48,456 nt of DNA, from NCBI RefSeq assembly GCF_019414865.1, contig NZ_DXLG01000001.1, positions 1-48,456 of the forward strand, given 5' to 3'. Both the position numbers and the translations under genes were made by a program. Below, piece by piece: positions 32,471 through 40,517 of the stretch (the first letter of the stretch is position 1; the number at the start of each line of letters is the position of its first letter). This DNA is from Veillonella sp. (GTDB lineage Bacteria > Bacillota > Negativicutes > Veillonellales > Veillonellaceae). Below the pieces are notes generated by a model that had not been told where the DNA came from, did no database searches, and worked only from the letters and a program-made list of their open reading frames with translations.

Positions 32471-35305
32471 ATGGATTACGGTAAGACGTTACATTTGCCT
32501 GAAACAGAATTCCCAATGCGCGGCAATTTGCCTAAGCGCGAACCAGAAATCTTAAAGTTCTGGGAAGACAACAAAATTTATCAAAAACGTTTGGAATTGC
32601 GTAAAGACGCAAAACCTTTCATTTTGCATGATGGCCCTCCATATGCGAACGGTAAATTGCACATCGGTCATGCCCTCAACAAAACGTTGAAGGACATCAT
32701 CATGAAATACAAAACTATGACTGGTCATTATACACGTTATATCCCTGGTTGGGATACACACGGTTTGCCAATCGAGCATGCGGTTATTAAAAATACTGGT
32801 CTTAACCGTCATGAAATGGCTCCATTGGACTTGCGCAACAAATGTAAGGAATATGCATTAGAATGCGTAGAAAACCAAAAACAAGATTTCATTCGCTTTG
32901 GTGTATTAGGCGAGTGGGAACGCCCTTATTTGACATTGCGCCCTGAGTTCGAAGTAAAACAACTTGGCATCTTCGGCGAAATGGCAGAACGTGGCCATAT
33001 CTATAAAGGTCTTAAAACTGTATACTGGTGTACTCACTGCGAAACTGCATTGGCAGAAGCAGAAATCGAATATGCTGAGAAAAAATCCTTCTCCATCTAC
33101 GTAAAATTCCCTTACGTATCCGAGAAAAAGGTTACATTGCCAGCTGGCGTAGATCCAAAACAAGCATATGCTGTTATTTGGACAACTACTCCTTGGACAA
33201 TGCCTGCCAACGTAGCTATTTCCGTTAACCCTGAGCTTGAATATGGCTGGGTAAAAGTAGGCGATGAATACTACTTGATGGCTACTGAACTTGTTGATGC
33301 GGCTATGAAAGATATCGGTATCGAAGACTACGAAATCGTAAATCGTTTCTCCGGCGCAGACTTAGAATTGGCTGAATTCAAACATCCATTCGTAGAACGT
33401 AATTCCACAGTATTGTGTGGCGACCATGTAACACTTGAAGCAGGTACTGGTTGCGTACATACAGCTCCTGCACACGGTGAAGACGACTTTAACATCGTTA
33501 TGCGTTATAACAAGGAAGGCAAAACTGAACTTCCTATCGTATCCCTTGTTAACGAAACTGGTAACTACACTAAACAAGTAGACGACAACCGTTATGGCGA
33601 TACTGAATTCCCATTGGCTGGCGTAGAAATCCACGATGCAGAAGTGCCTGTAATCAAAATCTTGGCGCACAACAATGCATTACTTCACAAATCTAGCTTG
33701 CGTCACCAATACGCTCACTGCTGGCGTTGTAAAAACCCTGTCATCTACCGTGCTACAGAACAATGGTTCTCCTCTGTAGATGGTTACCGTCAACAAGCGC
33801 TTGATGCGATCGACAACCAAGTACAATGGATTCCTAAATGGGGCCATGACCGTATCTTCAACATGGTTCGCGACCGTGGTGACTGGGTAATTTCCCGTCA
33901 ACGTATTTGGGGCGTGCCAATTCCTATTTACTATTGTGAAAGCTGCGGCGAGCACATCATCAACGATGATACTATCAAAGCATTACAAGAAAAAGTAGCT
34001 GTAGAAGGCTCTGATGCTTGGTGGGCTCACAGTGCAAAAGAATTGTTACCAGAAGGCTTCAAATGTCCTCATTGCGGTCATGATGAGTTCAAAAAAGAAA
34101 CAGATATCATGGACGTATGGTTCGACTCTGGCTCCTCTTGGTCTGGCGTACTTGAAGTTAACGGCTTAGATGTACCATGTGCTATGTACCTTGAAGGTTC
34201 CGACCAACATCGCGGTTGGTTCAATTCTTCCTTGTTAACTGCAGTAGCAACAACAGGTAAAGCACCATACAACTCCGTATTAACTCACGGTTTCGTTGTG
34301 GACGGCGAAGGTCGCAAAATGTCTAAATCTGTAGGTAATACAGTAGCTCCTAGCGATATCATCGACGTATACGGCGCTGACGTTATGCGTTTGTGGGTAT
34401 CCTCCGCGGATTACCAAGCAGACGTACGTTTGTCCAAAGACATCGTAAAACAATTGTCCGAAGTATACCGTAAGATCCGTAATACATTCCGCTTCTTGCT
34501 TGGTAACTTGGATGACTTCAATCCAAACACTGACAAAGTGGCTTACGCAGATATGTCCGAATTCGATAAATGGGCATTGTTGCGCTTAGAAGAAGTACGT
34601 CAAAAGGTTACTGAAGCGTACGAAAACTATGAATTCCACATGTTGTACCATGCAATTCATAACTTCTGTACAGTAGACTTGAGCTCCATCTATCTTGATG
34701 TAATGAAAGATACTATGTATGCTGAAAGCAAAAACAACGTAGCTCGTCGTTCTGCTCAAACAGCAATGTATGAAATCTTGAAAACATTGGTAGCCATGGT
34801 ATCTCCTGTACTTTCCTTCACAGCAGAAGAAGTTTGGAAGTACATGCCTAAAGAAGAAGGCATGCCTGAATCCGTTATGCTTCAAGATTGGCCACAAGGT
34901 CATCCTGAACACTTCAACCAAGAATTGGCTGATAAATGGAACCAATTGTTAGACTTGCGTACATCCGTACAAAAAGCATTGGAACTTGCGCGTCAAAACA
35001 AAACAATCGGTCACCCATTGGATGCATCCGTTACAGTATACGCTGAAGGCGCTGTATTCGACGCATTGAACGCTCTTGGTGAAGAAGGCTTGGCTAAACT
35101 CGTTATCGTATCCGAAGCTCATATTGTAAATGGCGCTGCACCAGCAGAAGCTGTAAAAGACGAAGAAACAGGCGTTGCGACAGTAGTTGCTCCATCTGAA
35201 CTTGAAAAATGTGAACGCTGCTGGATCCACCGCGATACAGTAGGTCAAGATAGCGAACACCCTACACTTTGCGATCGCTGCGCAGACGTTGTAAAAACTT
35301 TATAA
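32471..35305 (+). CDS. ileS: Isoleucyl-tRNA synthetase
   Basis: The 944-residue class I synthetase charges tRNA-Ile. HIGH appears as NGKLHIGHALNK, and KMSKS as GRKMSKSVGNT. The editing (CP1) domain contains the conserved TTPWTMPANVA, GTGCVHTAPAHGEDD and related blocks. The C-terminus has a Cys4 zinc site (CERCW, then CDRCAD). The length and the zinc tail fit the bacterial IleS1 type, which is mupirocin-sensitive in general. AAAGGAG precedes the ATG. Expression is under the T-box, and a long terminator follows. Confidence 0.97.
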   Translation: MDYGKTLHLPETEFPMRGNLPKREPEILKFWEDNKIYQKRLELRKDAKPFILHDGPPYANGKLHIGHALNKTLKDIIMKYKTMTGHYTRYIPGWDTHGLPIEHAVIKNTGLNRHEMAPLDLRNKCKEYALECVENQKQDFIRFGVLGEWERPYLTLRPEFEVKQLGIFGEMAERGHIYKGLKTVYWCTHCETALAEAEIEYAEKKSFSIYVKFPYVSEKKVTLPAGVDPKQAYAVIWTTTPWTMPANVAISVNPELEYGWVKVGDEYYLMATELVDAAMKDIGIEDYEIVNRFSGADLELAEFKHPFVERNSTVLCGDHVTLEAGTGCVHTAPAHGEDDFNIVMRYNKEGKTELPIVSLVNETGNYTKQVDDNRYGDTEFPLAGVEIHDAEVPVIKILAHNNALLHKSSLRHQYAHCWRCKNPVIYRATEQWFSSVDGYRQQALDAIDNQVQWIPKWGHDRIFNMVRDRGDWVISRQRIWGVPIPIYYCESCGEHIINDDTIKALQEKVAVEGSDAWWAHSAKELLPEGFKCPHCGHDEFKKETDIMDVWFDSGSSWSGVLEVNGLDVPCAMYLEGSDQHRGWFNSSLLTAVATTGKAPYNSVLTHGFVVDGEGRKMSKSVGNTVAPSDIIDVYGADVMRLWVSSADYQADVRLSKDIVKQLSEVYRKIRNTFRFLLGNLDDFNPNTDKVAYADMSEFDKWALLRLEEVRQKVTEAYENYEFHMLYHAIHNFCTVDLSSIYLDVMKDTMYAESKNNVARRSAQTAMYEILKTLVAMVSPVLSFTAEEVWKYMPKEEGMPESVMLQDWPQGHPEHFNQELADKWNQLLDLRTSVQKALELARQNKTIGHPLDASVTVYAEGAVFDALNALGEEGLAKLVIVSEAHIVNGAAPAEAVKDEETGVATVVAPSELEKCERCWIHRDTVGQDSEHPTLCDRCADVVKTL

Positions 35306-35320
35306 TTATAGATGCAATAG

Positions 35321-35385
35321 AAAACCCTTCTCTAATAGACTTAGTTTGTTTTAAACTAATGTGCACTAGAGAAGGGTTTTTCTTT
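35321..35385 (+). terminator. Terminator after ileS
   Basis: AAAACCCTTCTCTA (35321-35334) pairs with TAGAGAAGGGTTTT (35367-35380). An inner stem TTAGTTT/AAACTAA forms inside it, and TCTTT follows. Confidence 0.88.
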
Positions 35386-35480
35386 AGATAATATTAAAAA
35401 TTTATAGAAATTTATGAAATCATTGTATGCTATCTTTCTCACCTAACTGTTCATATCAATTAAGACCTTGTTATTTTGTT

Positions 35481-35518
35481 CATGAAAATTTTATGTGTAA
35501 ATTTTTACGCATTTCATG
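35481..35518. promoter_or_regulatory. Palindrome upstream of the 25-residue peptide gene
   Basis: A near-perfect 20-bp palindrome, ATGTGTAAATTTTTACGCAT (35493-35512), is nested in CATGAA (35481-35486) and TTCATG (35513-35518). It lies about 75 nt before the peptide gene and looks like a binding site for a dimeric regulator. I cannot name the regulator. No clear -35/-10 pair is seen in 35519-35580. Confidence 0.45.
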
Positions 35519-35593
35519 TAAAAACTAATTTCCTAGTTTAAGATATTTATAGTTAGTTTAGTTCTTGTTCTTATATGAGAAGGAGGAAGAGAA

Positions 35594-35671
35594 ATGGTTG
35601 CAGCAATCGTTAAAGCAATCTTGGCAGCGCTTACTGGTTTAGCTAACGCTTTATTGCCTTTATTCAAATAA
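35594..35671 (+). CDS. Small amphipathic hydrophobic peptide of 25 residues
   Basis: A 26-codon ORF starts at ATG 35594 directly behind AAGGAGGAAGAG, one of the best ribosome sites in the window. It begins MVAAIVKAIL and ends LPLFK. It has only two charged residues (Lys7 and Lys25) and is otherwise Ala, Leu, Ile and Val rich, with Gly15 and Pro22. It has no signal peptide and no processing site. A strong terminator follows 20 nt after the stop. Size and composition resemble phenol-soluble modulins, leaderless bacteriocins or type I toxin peptides, but I do not recognise a family and there is no transporter or immunity gene beside it. Function unknown. Confidence 0.72.
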   Translation: MVAAIVKAILAALTGLANALLPLFK

Positions 35672-35690
35672 CAATTTCATTCCCCAGAAA

Positions 35691-35725
35691 AAAGACCACC
35701 CAGCTTGCGGGTGGTCTTTTTCTTA
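35691..35725 (+). terminator. Terminator of the peptide gene
   Basis: AAAGACCACCC (35691-35701) and GGGTGGTCTTT (35709-35719) are followed by TTCTTA. It closes a transcript that would otherwise hold only the 25-residue peptide. Confidence 0.9.
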
Positions 35726-35747
35726 TATTGTACGCCGAATAGGCATG

Positions 35748-36480
35748 ACTAACCCCAGTTAAATTGGGGGTTAGTAAAATCTCTTAGAGAGAATGAAAGA
35801 ACTTCCTAGTGATAAAATGAAGTTGGTCTGGCAACCATAATATTTCAACATAGGAGGTTCCCTGTCAATGAATTACGTAAAAAGCTTATCACATAGTGAA
35901 TGAAGATGTAAATATCATATTGTTTTGCTCCAAAGTATAGAAGACAAATAATTTATGGTTGGATAAAAGCTGATGTAGATTAGATTCTAAGAGATTTATG
36001 TAAGAGAAAAAATATAGAGATTATCGAGACGGAATGCTGTCTGGATTATATTGATATGCTAGTAACTATTCTAGCGCATTTAAGTGTATCGAATTTTATG
36101 GGATATTTAAAAAGCAAAAGTAGCCTCATGATATTCGATAAATATGTAAATATAAAATATTAGTATAGAAATAGACATTTCTGGTGTAGAGGATATTATG
36201 TGGATGCGGTAGGACGATACGAAGGAGCGATAAAAGAGTATATTCGGAATCAACTACAAGAAGATATAGCACAAGATACATTAAACTTTAAAGAATATAC
36301 CAATCCGTTTACGAGTGAGCCAGTAAAATAGGCAAAAGAAAAGCCCTCGAGTAGGGAGGCGACCAGTGGTAATAGGGGGGAAATCAGATTATTCAATGCG
36401 TTCTTTAGAGGGATACCACTAGAGAAAGCCCCTTATAGGGTCAGAGTAAACTACCTGTTCTACGGATGGTTATGATTGTA
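35748..36480 (+). mobile_element. Decayed IS200/IS605-type element (tnpA only)
   Basis: The left end shows a hairpin, ACTAACCCC (35748-35756) with GGGGGTTAGT (35766-35775). The right end (36428-36476) repeats the pattern seen at window position 1-60 (CTTATAG, AAACTACC, ACGGATGGTT). In between is a broken IS200-type transposase. IS200 elements move as single-stranded DNA and leave no target duplication, so exact borders cannot be set by hand. No tnpB or RNA-guided nuclease gene is present. The region 36332-36427 has no gene. Confidence 0.75.
35868..36331 (+). pseudogene. tnpA: Broken IS200-like transposase TnpA
   Basis: ATG 35868 follows TAGGAGG. The reading starts NYVKSLSHS and is soon broken by a TGA after SE. 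A frame change near GTTTTGCTCCAAAG restores KYRRQIIYG. After it the frame holds DLCKRKNIEIIETECC, FMGYLKSKSSLMIFDKY and NRHFWCRGYYVDAVGRYEGA, but with in-frame TAG codons after KADVD and NIKY. The HUH metal site, DHIHM in active enzymes, reads DYIDM here. The Tyr region (IKEYIRNQLQED) is kept. Active TnpA would be about 150 residues. The copy is dead. Confidence 0.85.
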
Positions 36481-36554
36481 TTTTATTGGTAATTTAAAGT
36501 GAGTTATGATGATTTAGATGTTTTTTAAATCTCGTTTATATACAAGTATTCGTG

Positions 36555-36583
36555 TTGACCTTATCGAAAATCATTCATATAAT
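36555..36583 (+). promoter_or_regulatory. Promoter of the inverse-autotransporter-like gene
   Basis: TTGACC (36555-36560) and TATAAT (36578-36583) have 17-nt spacing. The ATG at 36642 is about 50 nt downstream of the likely start. Confidence 0.72.
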
Positions 36584-36641
36584 TAAAGTGAAATAAGAAT
36601 GAAACATTCTCTGTGTGGAGATATAAGAGGGAGAAGATAGA

Positions 36642-37895
36642 ATGAAAGATTATTTAATATTAAAATCTATGGTCTTGGGGGCCATAGCATGTGCATTTAG
36701 TGCTACAGGTTTTGCAGCAGATGTACAAAATGGACATGGCCAAGGTATTGCAGACTCTACTACAGAAGTGAATGGGGCTAAGCATGAAGCAGTTCGTTCT
36801 AGCTGGATGGACCGTACAGATGTGGTAGTCGGCGTTGGTATGAAAGATTCGAAAGAGACGCATACACAGAACCATGCTATTGGTGCATCATCGAGTAGAC
36901 ATGAACTACATACTGTAACTTCGAAAAGTTTAAAATCTACTGAAATCAATAAATTGTATATTGAGACCTTGCAACCTATAACCCATTATGATGAAAATGC
37001 TAAAAGCGTTGTCTTTGTACAAGGTCGTATTGGGCGCAGTGGAGAAAAGATTTCATCTTATAAATTAGATAGTTATTGGGAGCCAGCCAGACCTGCAGGG
37101 ACGTTTATAAGACACGATAAACAAACAGATAAGAAGGAATCCTTAGGGATGAATGCTAATATTGGTATTGGCTATCGTCGTCTTAGCAAGGGTGAACATG
37201 CTTATGTTGGTGTTAATGCGTTCTATGACCATGTGTTTAAAGGTGGTTATAAGCGTGTTAGTGGTGGTGTAGAATATGTGGCAGGTCTTAATGAAATCCA
37301 TGCTAATCTGTACCGAAATCTGGGGACTGATGAAAGAAAATATATAGGACTCCATGGGCGAAGTACTGTATTGGGTGATCCTGCAGGATTGTATCCATAT
37401 GGTATGGATCCCGATAAAAGTCTTTATAACTATGGTGTGGTTTCTTATGAAAATCACTGGGCTCTAAGTGAAAATACTGTAGCTAGAGGTTATGATATTG
37501 GCTATGCACGAACATTTAAAAATGCTAGATGGGCTCGTGTCTATGCAGACTATTATAACTGGCGTGGTAGAGAGGCTGTAAAAGTAGGGTATTATAAATT
37601 ACCTAAACGCGATGCTATTAAAGGCTTTAAAGTGGGGGCAGAATTCCATATTACACCACATCTTACTCTTGATGCGGGTTATAAAACAGCGTCTCATCAT
37701 TTGAGTGGTCCTTATGCAACTTTGAAATATACAATCGGTACATCTAAGTTTGCTTGGCGTGGTGGTAAACATAGTGAAAGTGCGATTACAACAGCTCGCT
37801 CTAAGATGCTTGATAAGGTACATCGCAGTGATATGGTTGTACAAGAAACTGTAGAAGAAACTTATGATCATGGTGTTGTCGATGTTGGTTTATAG
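36642..37895 (+). CDS. Inverse-autotransporter-type beta-barrel without passenger
   Basis: The 417-residue protein has a signal peptide (about 1-25, cleaved at FA-AD). A 50-70-residue linker follows, then a barrel region of the intimin/invasin type. LYIETLQPI and VVFVQGRIGRS (106-133) are the first strands. NIGIGYRRL, YVGVNAFYDHVF and GYKRVSGGVEY (173-212) match the inverse autotransporter signature, and further strands run to about residue 370. Proteins of this group normally continue into Ig-like passenger domains. Here only about 45 residues follow, ending DVGL. The sequence contains no stop or frameshift, so the barrel may be a stand-alone outer-membrane protein. The ribosome site is weak (GAGGGAGAAG). 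Confidence 0.78.
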   Translation: MKDYLILKSMVLGAIACAFSATGFAADVQNGHGQGIADSTTEVNGAKHEAVRSSWMDRTDVVVGVGMKDSKETHTQNHAIGASSSRHELHTVTSKSLKSTEINKLYIETLQPITHYDENAKSVVFVQGRIGRSGEKISSYKLDSYWEPARPAGTFIRHDKQTDKKESLGMNANIGIGYRRLSKGEHAYVGVNAFYDHVFKGGYKRVSGGVEYVAGLNEIHANLYRNLGTDERKYIGLHGRSTVLGDPAGLYPYGMDPDKSLYNYGVVSYENHWALSENTVARGYDIGYARTFKNARWARVYADYYNWRGREAVKVGYYKLPKRDAIKGFKVGAEFHITPHLTLDAGYKTASHHLSGPYATLKYTIGTSKFAWRGGKHSESAITTARSKMLDKVHRSDMVVQETVEETYDHGVVDVGL

Positions 37896-37956
37896 GGGCT
37901 TTTGCGTACATTACCGTCATGATCATTTATAATAGTTTAGCTTGTTCATAGGTTAT

Positions 37957-37995
37957 AAAAAAGGAGCTAGTACATTAGGTACTAGCTCTTTTTAT
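37957..37995. terminator. Bidirectional terminator between the barrel gene and the Sel1 gene
   Basis: GAGCTAGTAC (37964-37973) and GTACTAGCTC (37979-37988) are flanked by A- and T-runs on both strands, between convergent genes. Confidence 0.88.
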
Positions 37996-38009
37996 GTTAT
38001 CGGTTATTT

Positions 38010-40379
38010 TTATTGTAATGCCTTAGGTACACTGAGTTTTTTCCAGTTGTCTAGTTCAGGGATTTCCAAGGTATTAATAGTTTTTTGAATCCAGTAGTTT
38101 AATGATACTTCGTTACCTAAATGTTGTTCAAATAAATAGGTATTACCTGGAGTATCTTGAGGTTTTCCATCCTTATCGATAGAGTGGCGCATGGATTCTT
38201 TCAAATAGAGTTGCACTCTAAATGGATTTGCGTGATTGCCTCTGAAAATGAAATAGGATGGGCCAATAAAGTCATGGGTACGGACATTAATTTGTTCGTA
38301 CTTTTTATCTTTTAAGCCTTGTAATGCAGTTTGTATCATCGCATTAGCATCATCGTATTCTTCAAGTAGAAATGCTTGTTGATCTACATCGAGTACATAA
38401 TGCCAAGTTGGTTTTTCCTCGTTCGTTTCGATGGACCAGTTATCTCCTAATGCAGGTAATTGGTGCGTATCGTAGAGGTCTTTTAATAGCTGAATGGTAT
38501 TCTCTTTTTTGATCAGTGCTCGGTAAATGGTCTCTTGACCTTCTGTAGGGTCATAACCATGTATTCTGACTTGGTACGTATCACGTAGCATACGCTTTAC
38601 ATCTAGCTTAAAAATGTTGCGTAGCTTGTCTGGAACGGATAGGAAATGATTGTAAAAGCTAAGTTTCATTTCGTCTTGTGATGCTAAGGCGTGCTCGATG
38701 GTTTGCCAATCATATAAGGTAGTGTCCCATAAGAAGTCATCCATGTTTACAGATAAACGTGCTGCATTTTGAGGCCATTCCGAATGACCAGGACGTACTG
38801 TTGTAGTAGACTCTGTAATACCTTCCTTGTAACGCCAATGACCATCGACCTCTTCGAAGGCCGCTAATCGTTCTTCTGCTTCATCATCGATAGGAATACC
38901 CTTTAACTCTTCATCTAGATTAGCTTTGTGAGACAGAATGTATTGATGGGATTCTTCGTAATAGGCTACAGCAGTATCTAAATCAGGTTTGCCTGAAACA
39001 TAGCCTTTTTCATAGGCATAGCCTAAGGCAACGCGCGTTAAAGCTCGTGTAATATCATAGAAGAGAACGCGATCTTCCTCTTCTAATGCGCGCTTTTCTT
39101 CCTCTAGTACACGTGTTAAGGATTGAACACCAAAGCGTATATTCTTGGTTACACCGAAACCGTGAATGCGCATATAACCAATATATGGCAAGGAGAACAT
39201 AAAGCGCTCTTTTGTGGCTGCCATGTGGGTTAAGTCTGCAATGAGGCCCCAGTCTAGCGGTAGGTGACCAATGTGGAAGATATAGCCAAAGGCAGCTTGT
39301 AATGCAGCATAGCCGGCATCACTAAAATACTTAGTAGCTGCACGGCGGTAGAGTCCAATTGCTTTTACAGGATCATAAGGAATGACTCTGCGTAGCTCTT
39401 TAGTATCATAGAAATGATAGTAGTAATCTGCTAATTCAGCGGTACTTTCAGCTTGACCTAAGGCGGCACCTTTCGTAAACCATGTGAAAGCATCCTCGAA
39501 TTTTCCATGTTCGTGACAGTCTAGACCGGTGTAGAGCATCATGGTAGGGTTACCAAGCTCAGCAGCGGTTAAAGCTACGCGGCGTGCATTATTAAAATCG
39601 CCTTCGTCGATATAAATGTTGCGTAAATTGCCTTGGAACATAGCGAGCCCGTTATCGAGGGCTTTGTTAAACCCTTCCTTGGCGAGTTTAGTGGCATTTT
39701 CCTGTAATGTTTCGTTGGAAATCGTACCTTGTAAGGCTATAAGGCGTTCCTGTATAGAACCTTTTTGGAAGCTCTGTTGGATACGTTTCGCCAAACTTAG
39801 GCGAGGTGGTGTAATCATATCCTTCGCAAGGCTAATACGGTCGTCATCGCGCCAGAAAAAGACATTGCCTATAATGTATTGGCAGAAGGCATCACCTTGC
39901 TCCGCGTAGTCGTAAACAATACGAAACGCATCGTCAAAAGATATTAACATATCCTTTTCAACCGTAGGTGTAATCGTTCCATTGATACGTAATGCTTGTA
40001 AGGTACCGATAGGACTACAACGGCGAATGCTATCGTGCAAGCATTGATAGGTACGCATGTTATTTTCTGGAAAGTTTGACTCCTCCCATGTAAAGCGTGG
40101 CCCTGCATAGATACGAGCCAACAAAGCATACGCATCAGCTATCTCGCGAGCCTCTGGATCATTGGCTATTTTTAACGCGTCCTCTTTGGTGTCGATTTCG
40201 TTTTCCAGCGAGGTAGTCATATCGTTTCTTAAGGCTCGATGATTCGGCTGTTCAGGACTATGTTGATTATTTACAATCAGCTCTAATTGGCGTAAACCTT
40301 CTTGGGCCATTCCTTGATTGTATGATTTAAAAATCATGTGGAAGACCTTTTGTAGGCGTTCCGTAAAGTACTGTGCCAT
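38010..40379 (-). CDS. Large Sel1/TPR-like repeat protein
   Basis: The 789-residue cytoplasmic protein (no signal peptide) starts at ATG 40379 behind AAAGGAGG. Residues about 60-500 are helical repeats with Sel1-like pairs (IADAYALLARIYAGPRFTWEE; AFTWFTKGAALGQAESTAEL; AIGLYRRAATKYFSDAGYA). Residues about 500-789 form a mixed region with the conserved GHWRYKEGITES and LNYWIQKTINTLEIPELDNW blocks, shared with the broken paralogue at 16624-18838. Sel1 repeats mediate protein-protein contacts. The partner is unknown. Codon use and reading frame are clean over the whole length. It may belong to a Veillonella-specific family (inference). The terminator of the upstream binding-protein gene separates the two transcripts. 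Confidence 0.85.
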   Translation of the reverse strand: MAQYFTERLQKVFHMIFKSYNQGMAQEGLRQLELIVNNQHSPEQPNHRALRNDMTTSLENEIDTKEDALKIANDPEAREIADAYALLARIYAGPRFTWEESNFPENNMRTYQCLHDSIRRCSPIGTLQALRINGTITPTVEKDMLISFDDAFRIVYDYAEQGDAFCQYIIGNVFFWRDDDRISLAKDMITPPRLSLAKRIQQSFQKGSIQERLIALQGTISNETLQENATKLAKEGFNKALDNGLAMFQGNLRNIYIDEGDFNNARRVALTAAELGNPTMMLYTGLDCHEHGKFEDAFTWFTKGAALGQAESTAELADYYYHFYDTKELRRVIPYDPVKAIGLYRRAATKYFSDAGYAALQAAFGYIFHIGHLPLDWGLIADLTHMAATKERFMFSLPYIGYMRIHGFGVTKNIRFGVQSLTRVLEEEKRALEEEDRVLFYDITRALTRVALGYAYEKGYVSGKPDLDTAVAYYEESHQYILSHKANLDEELKGIPIDDEAEERLAAFEEVDGHWRYKEGITESTTTVRPGHSEWPQNAARLSVNMDDFLWDTTLYDWQTIEHALASQDEMKLSFYNHFLSVPDKLRNIFKLDVKRMLRDTYQVRIHGYDPTEGQETIYRALIKKENTIQLLKDLYDTHQLPALGDNWSIETNEEKPTWHYVLDVDQQAFLLEEYDDANAMIQTALQGLKDKKYEQINVRTHDFIGPSYFIFRGNHANPFRVQLYLKESMRHSIDKDGKPQDTPGNTYLFEQHLGNEVSLNYWIQKTINTLEIPELDNWKKLSVPKALQ

Positions 40380-40455
40380 AAGGCCTCCTTTAATTAGTTA
40401 CATTTACTATAGAATACGTATTTATTATATAACGAACGCGAGGGACCGTAAAAGA

Positions 40456-40488
40456 GGAAAAACCCCTCTGTAGTCTTTCAGAGGGGTT
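40456..40488 (-). terminator. Terminator after the amino-acid binding lipoprotein gene
   Basis: AACCCCTCTG (40488 down to 40479 on the minus strand) and CAGAGGGGTT (40470 to 40461) form a 10-bp stem followed on the minus strand by TTTTTCC. Confidence 0.88.
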
Positions 40489-40517
40489 ATATTTATCCTA
40501 GTTCATAGGGATAGATA

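Noticed and set aside
32272..32484. 70-residue plus-strand ORF before ileS
   Set aside because: It lies within the T-box leader and its terminator, and overlaps the ileS start.
36001..36331. Intact small gene downstream of ileS
   Set aside because: Translation shows an IS200-type transposase with stops and a frame change, so it is a pseudogene.
35748..36480. TnpB/omega-RNA system next to the IS200-type element
   Set aside because: No second ORF with RuvC or zinc-finger motifs is present. Only tnpA remains.
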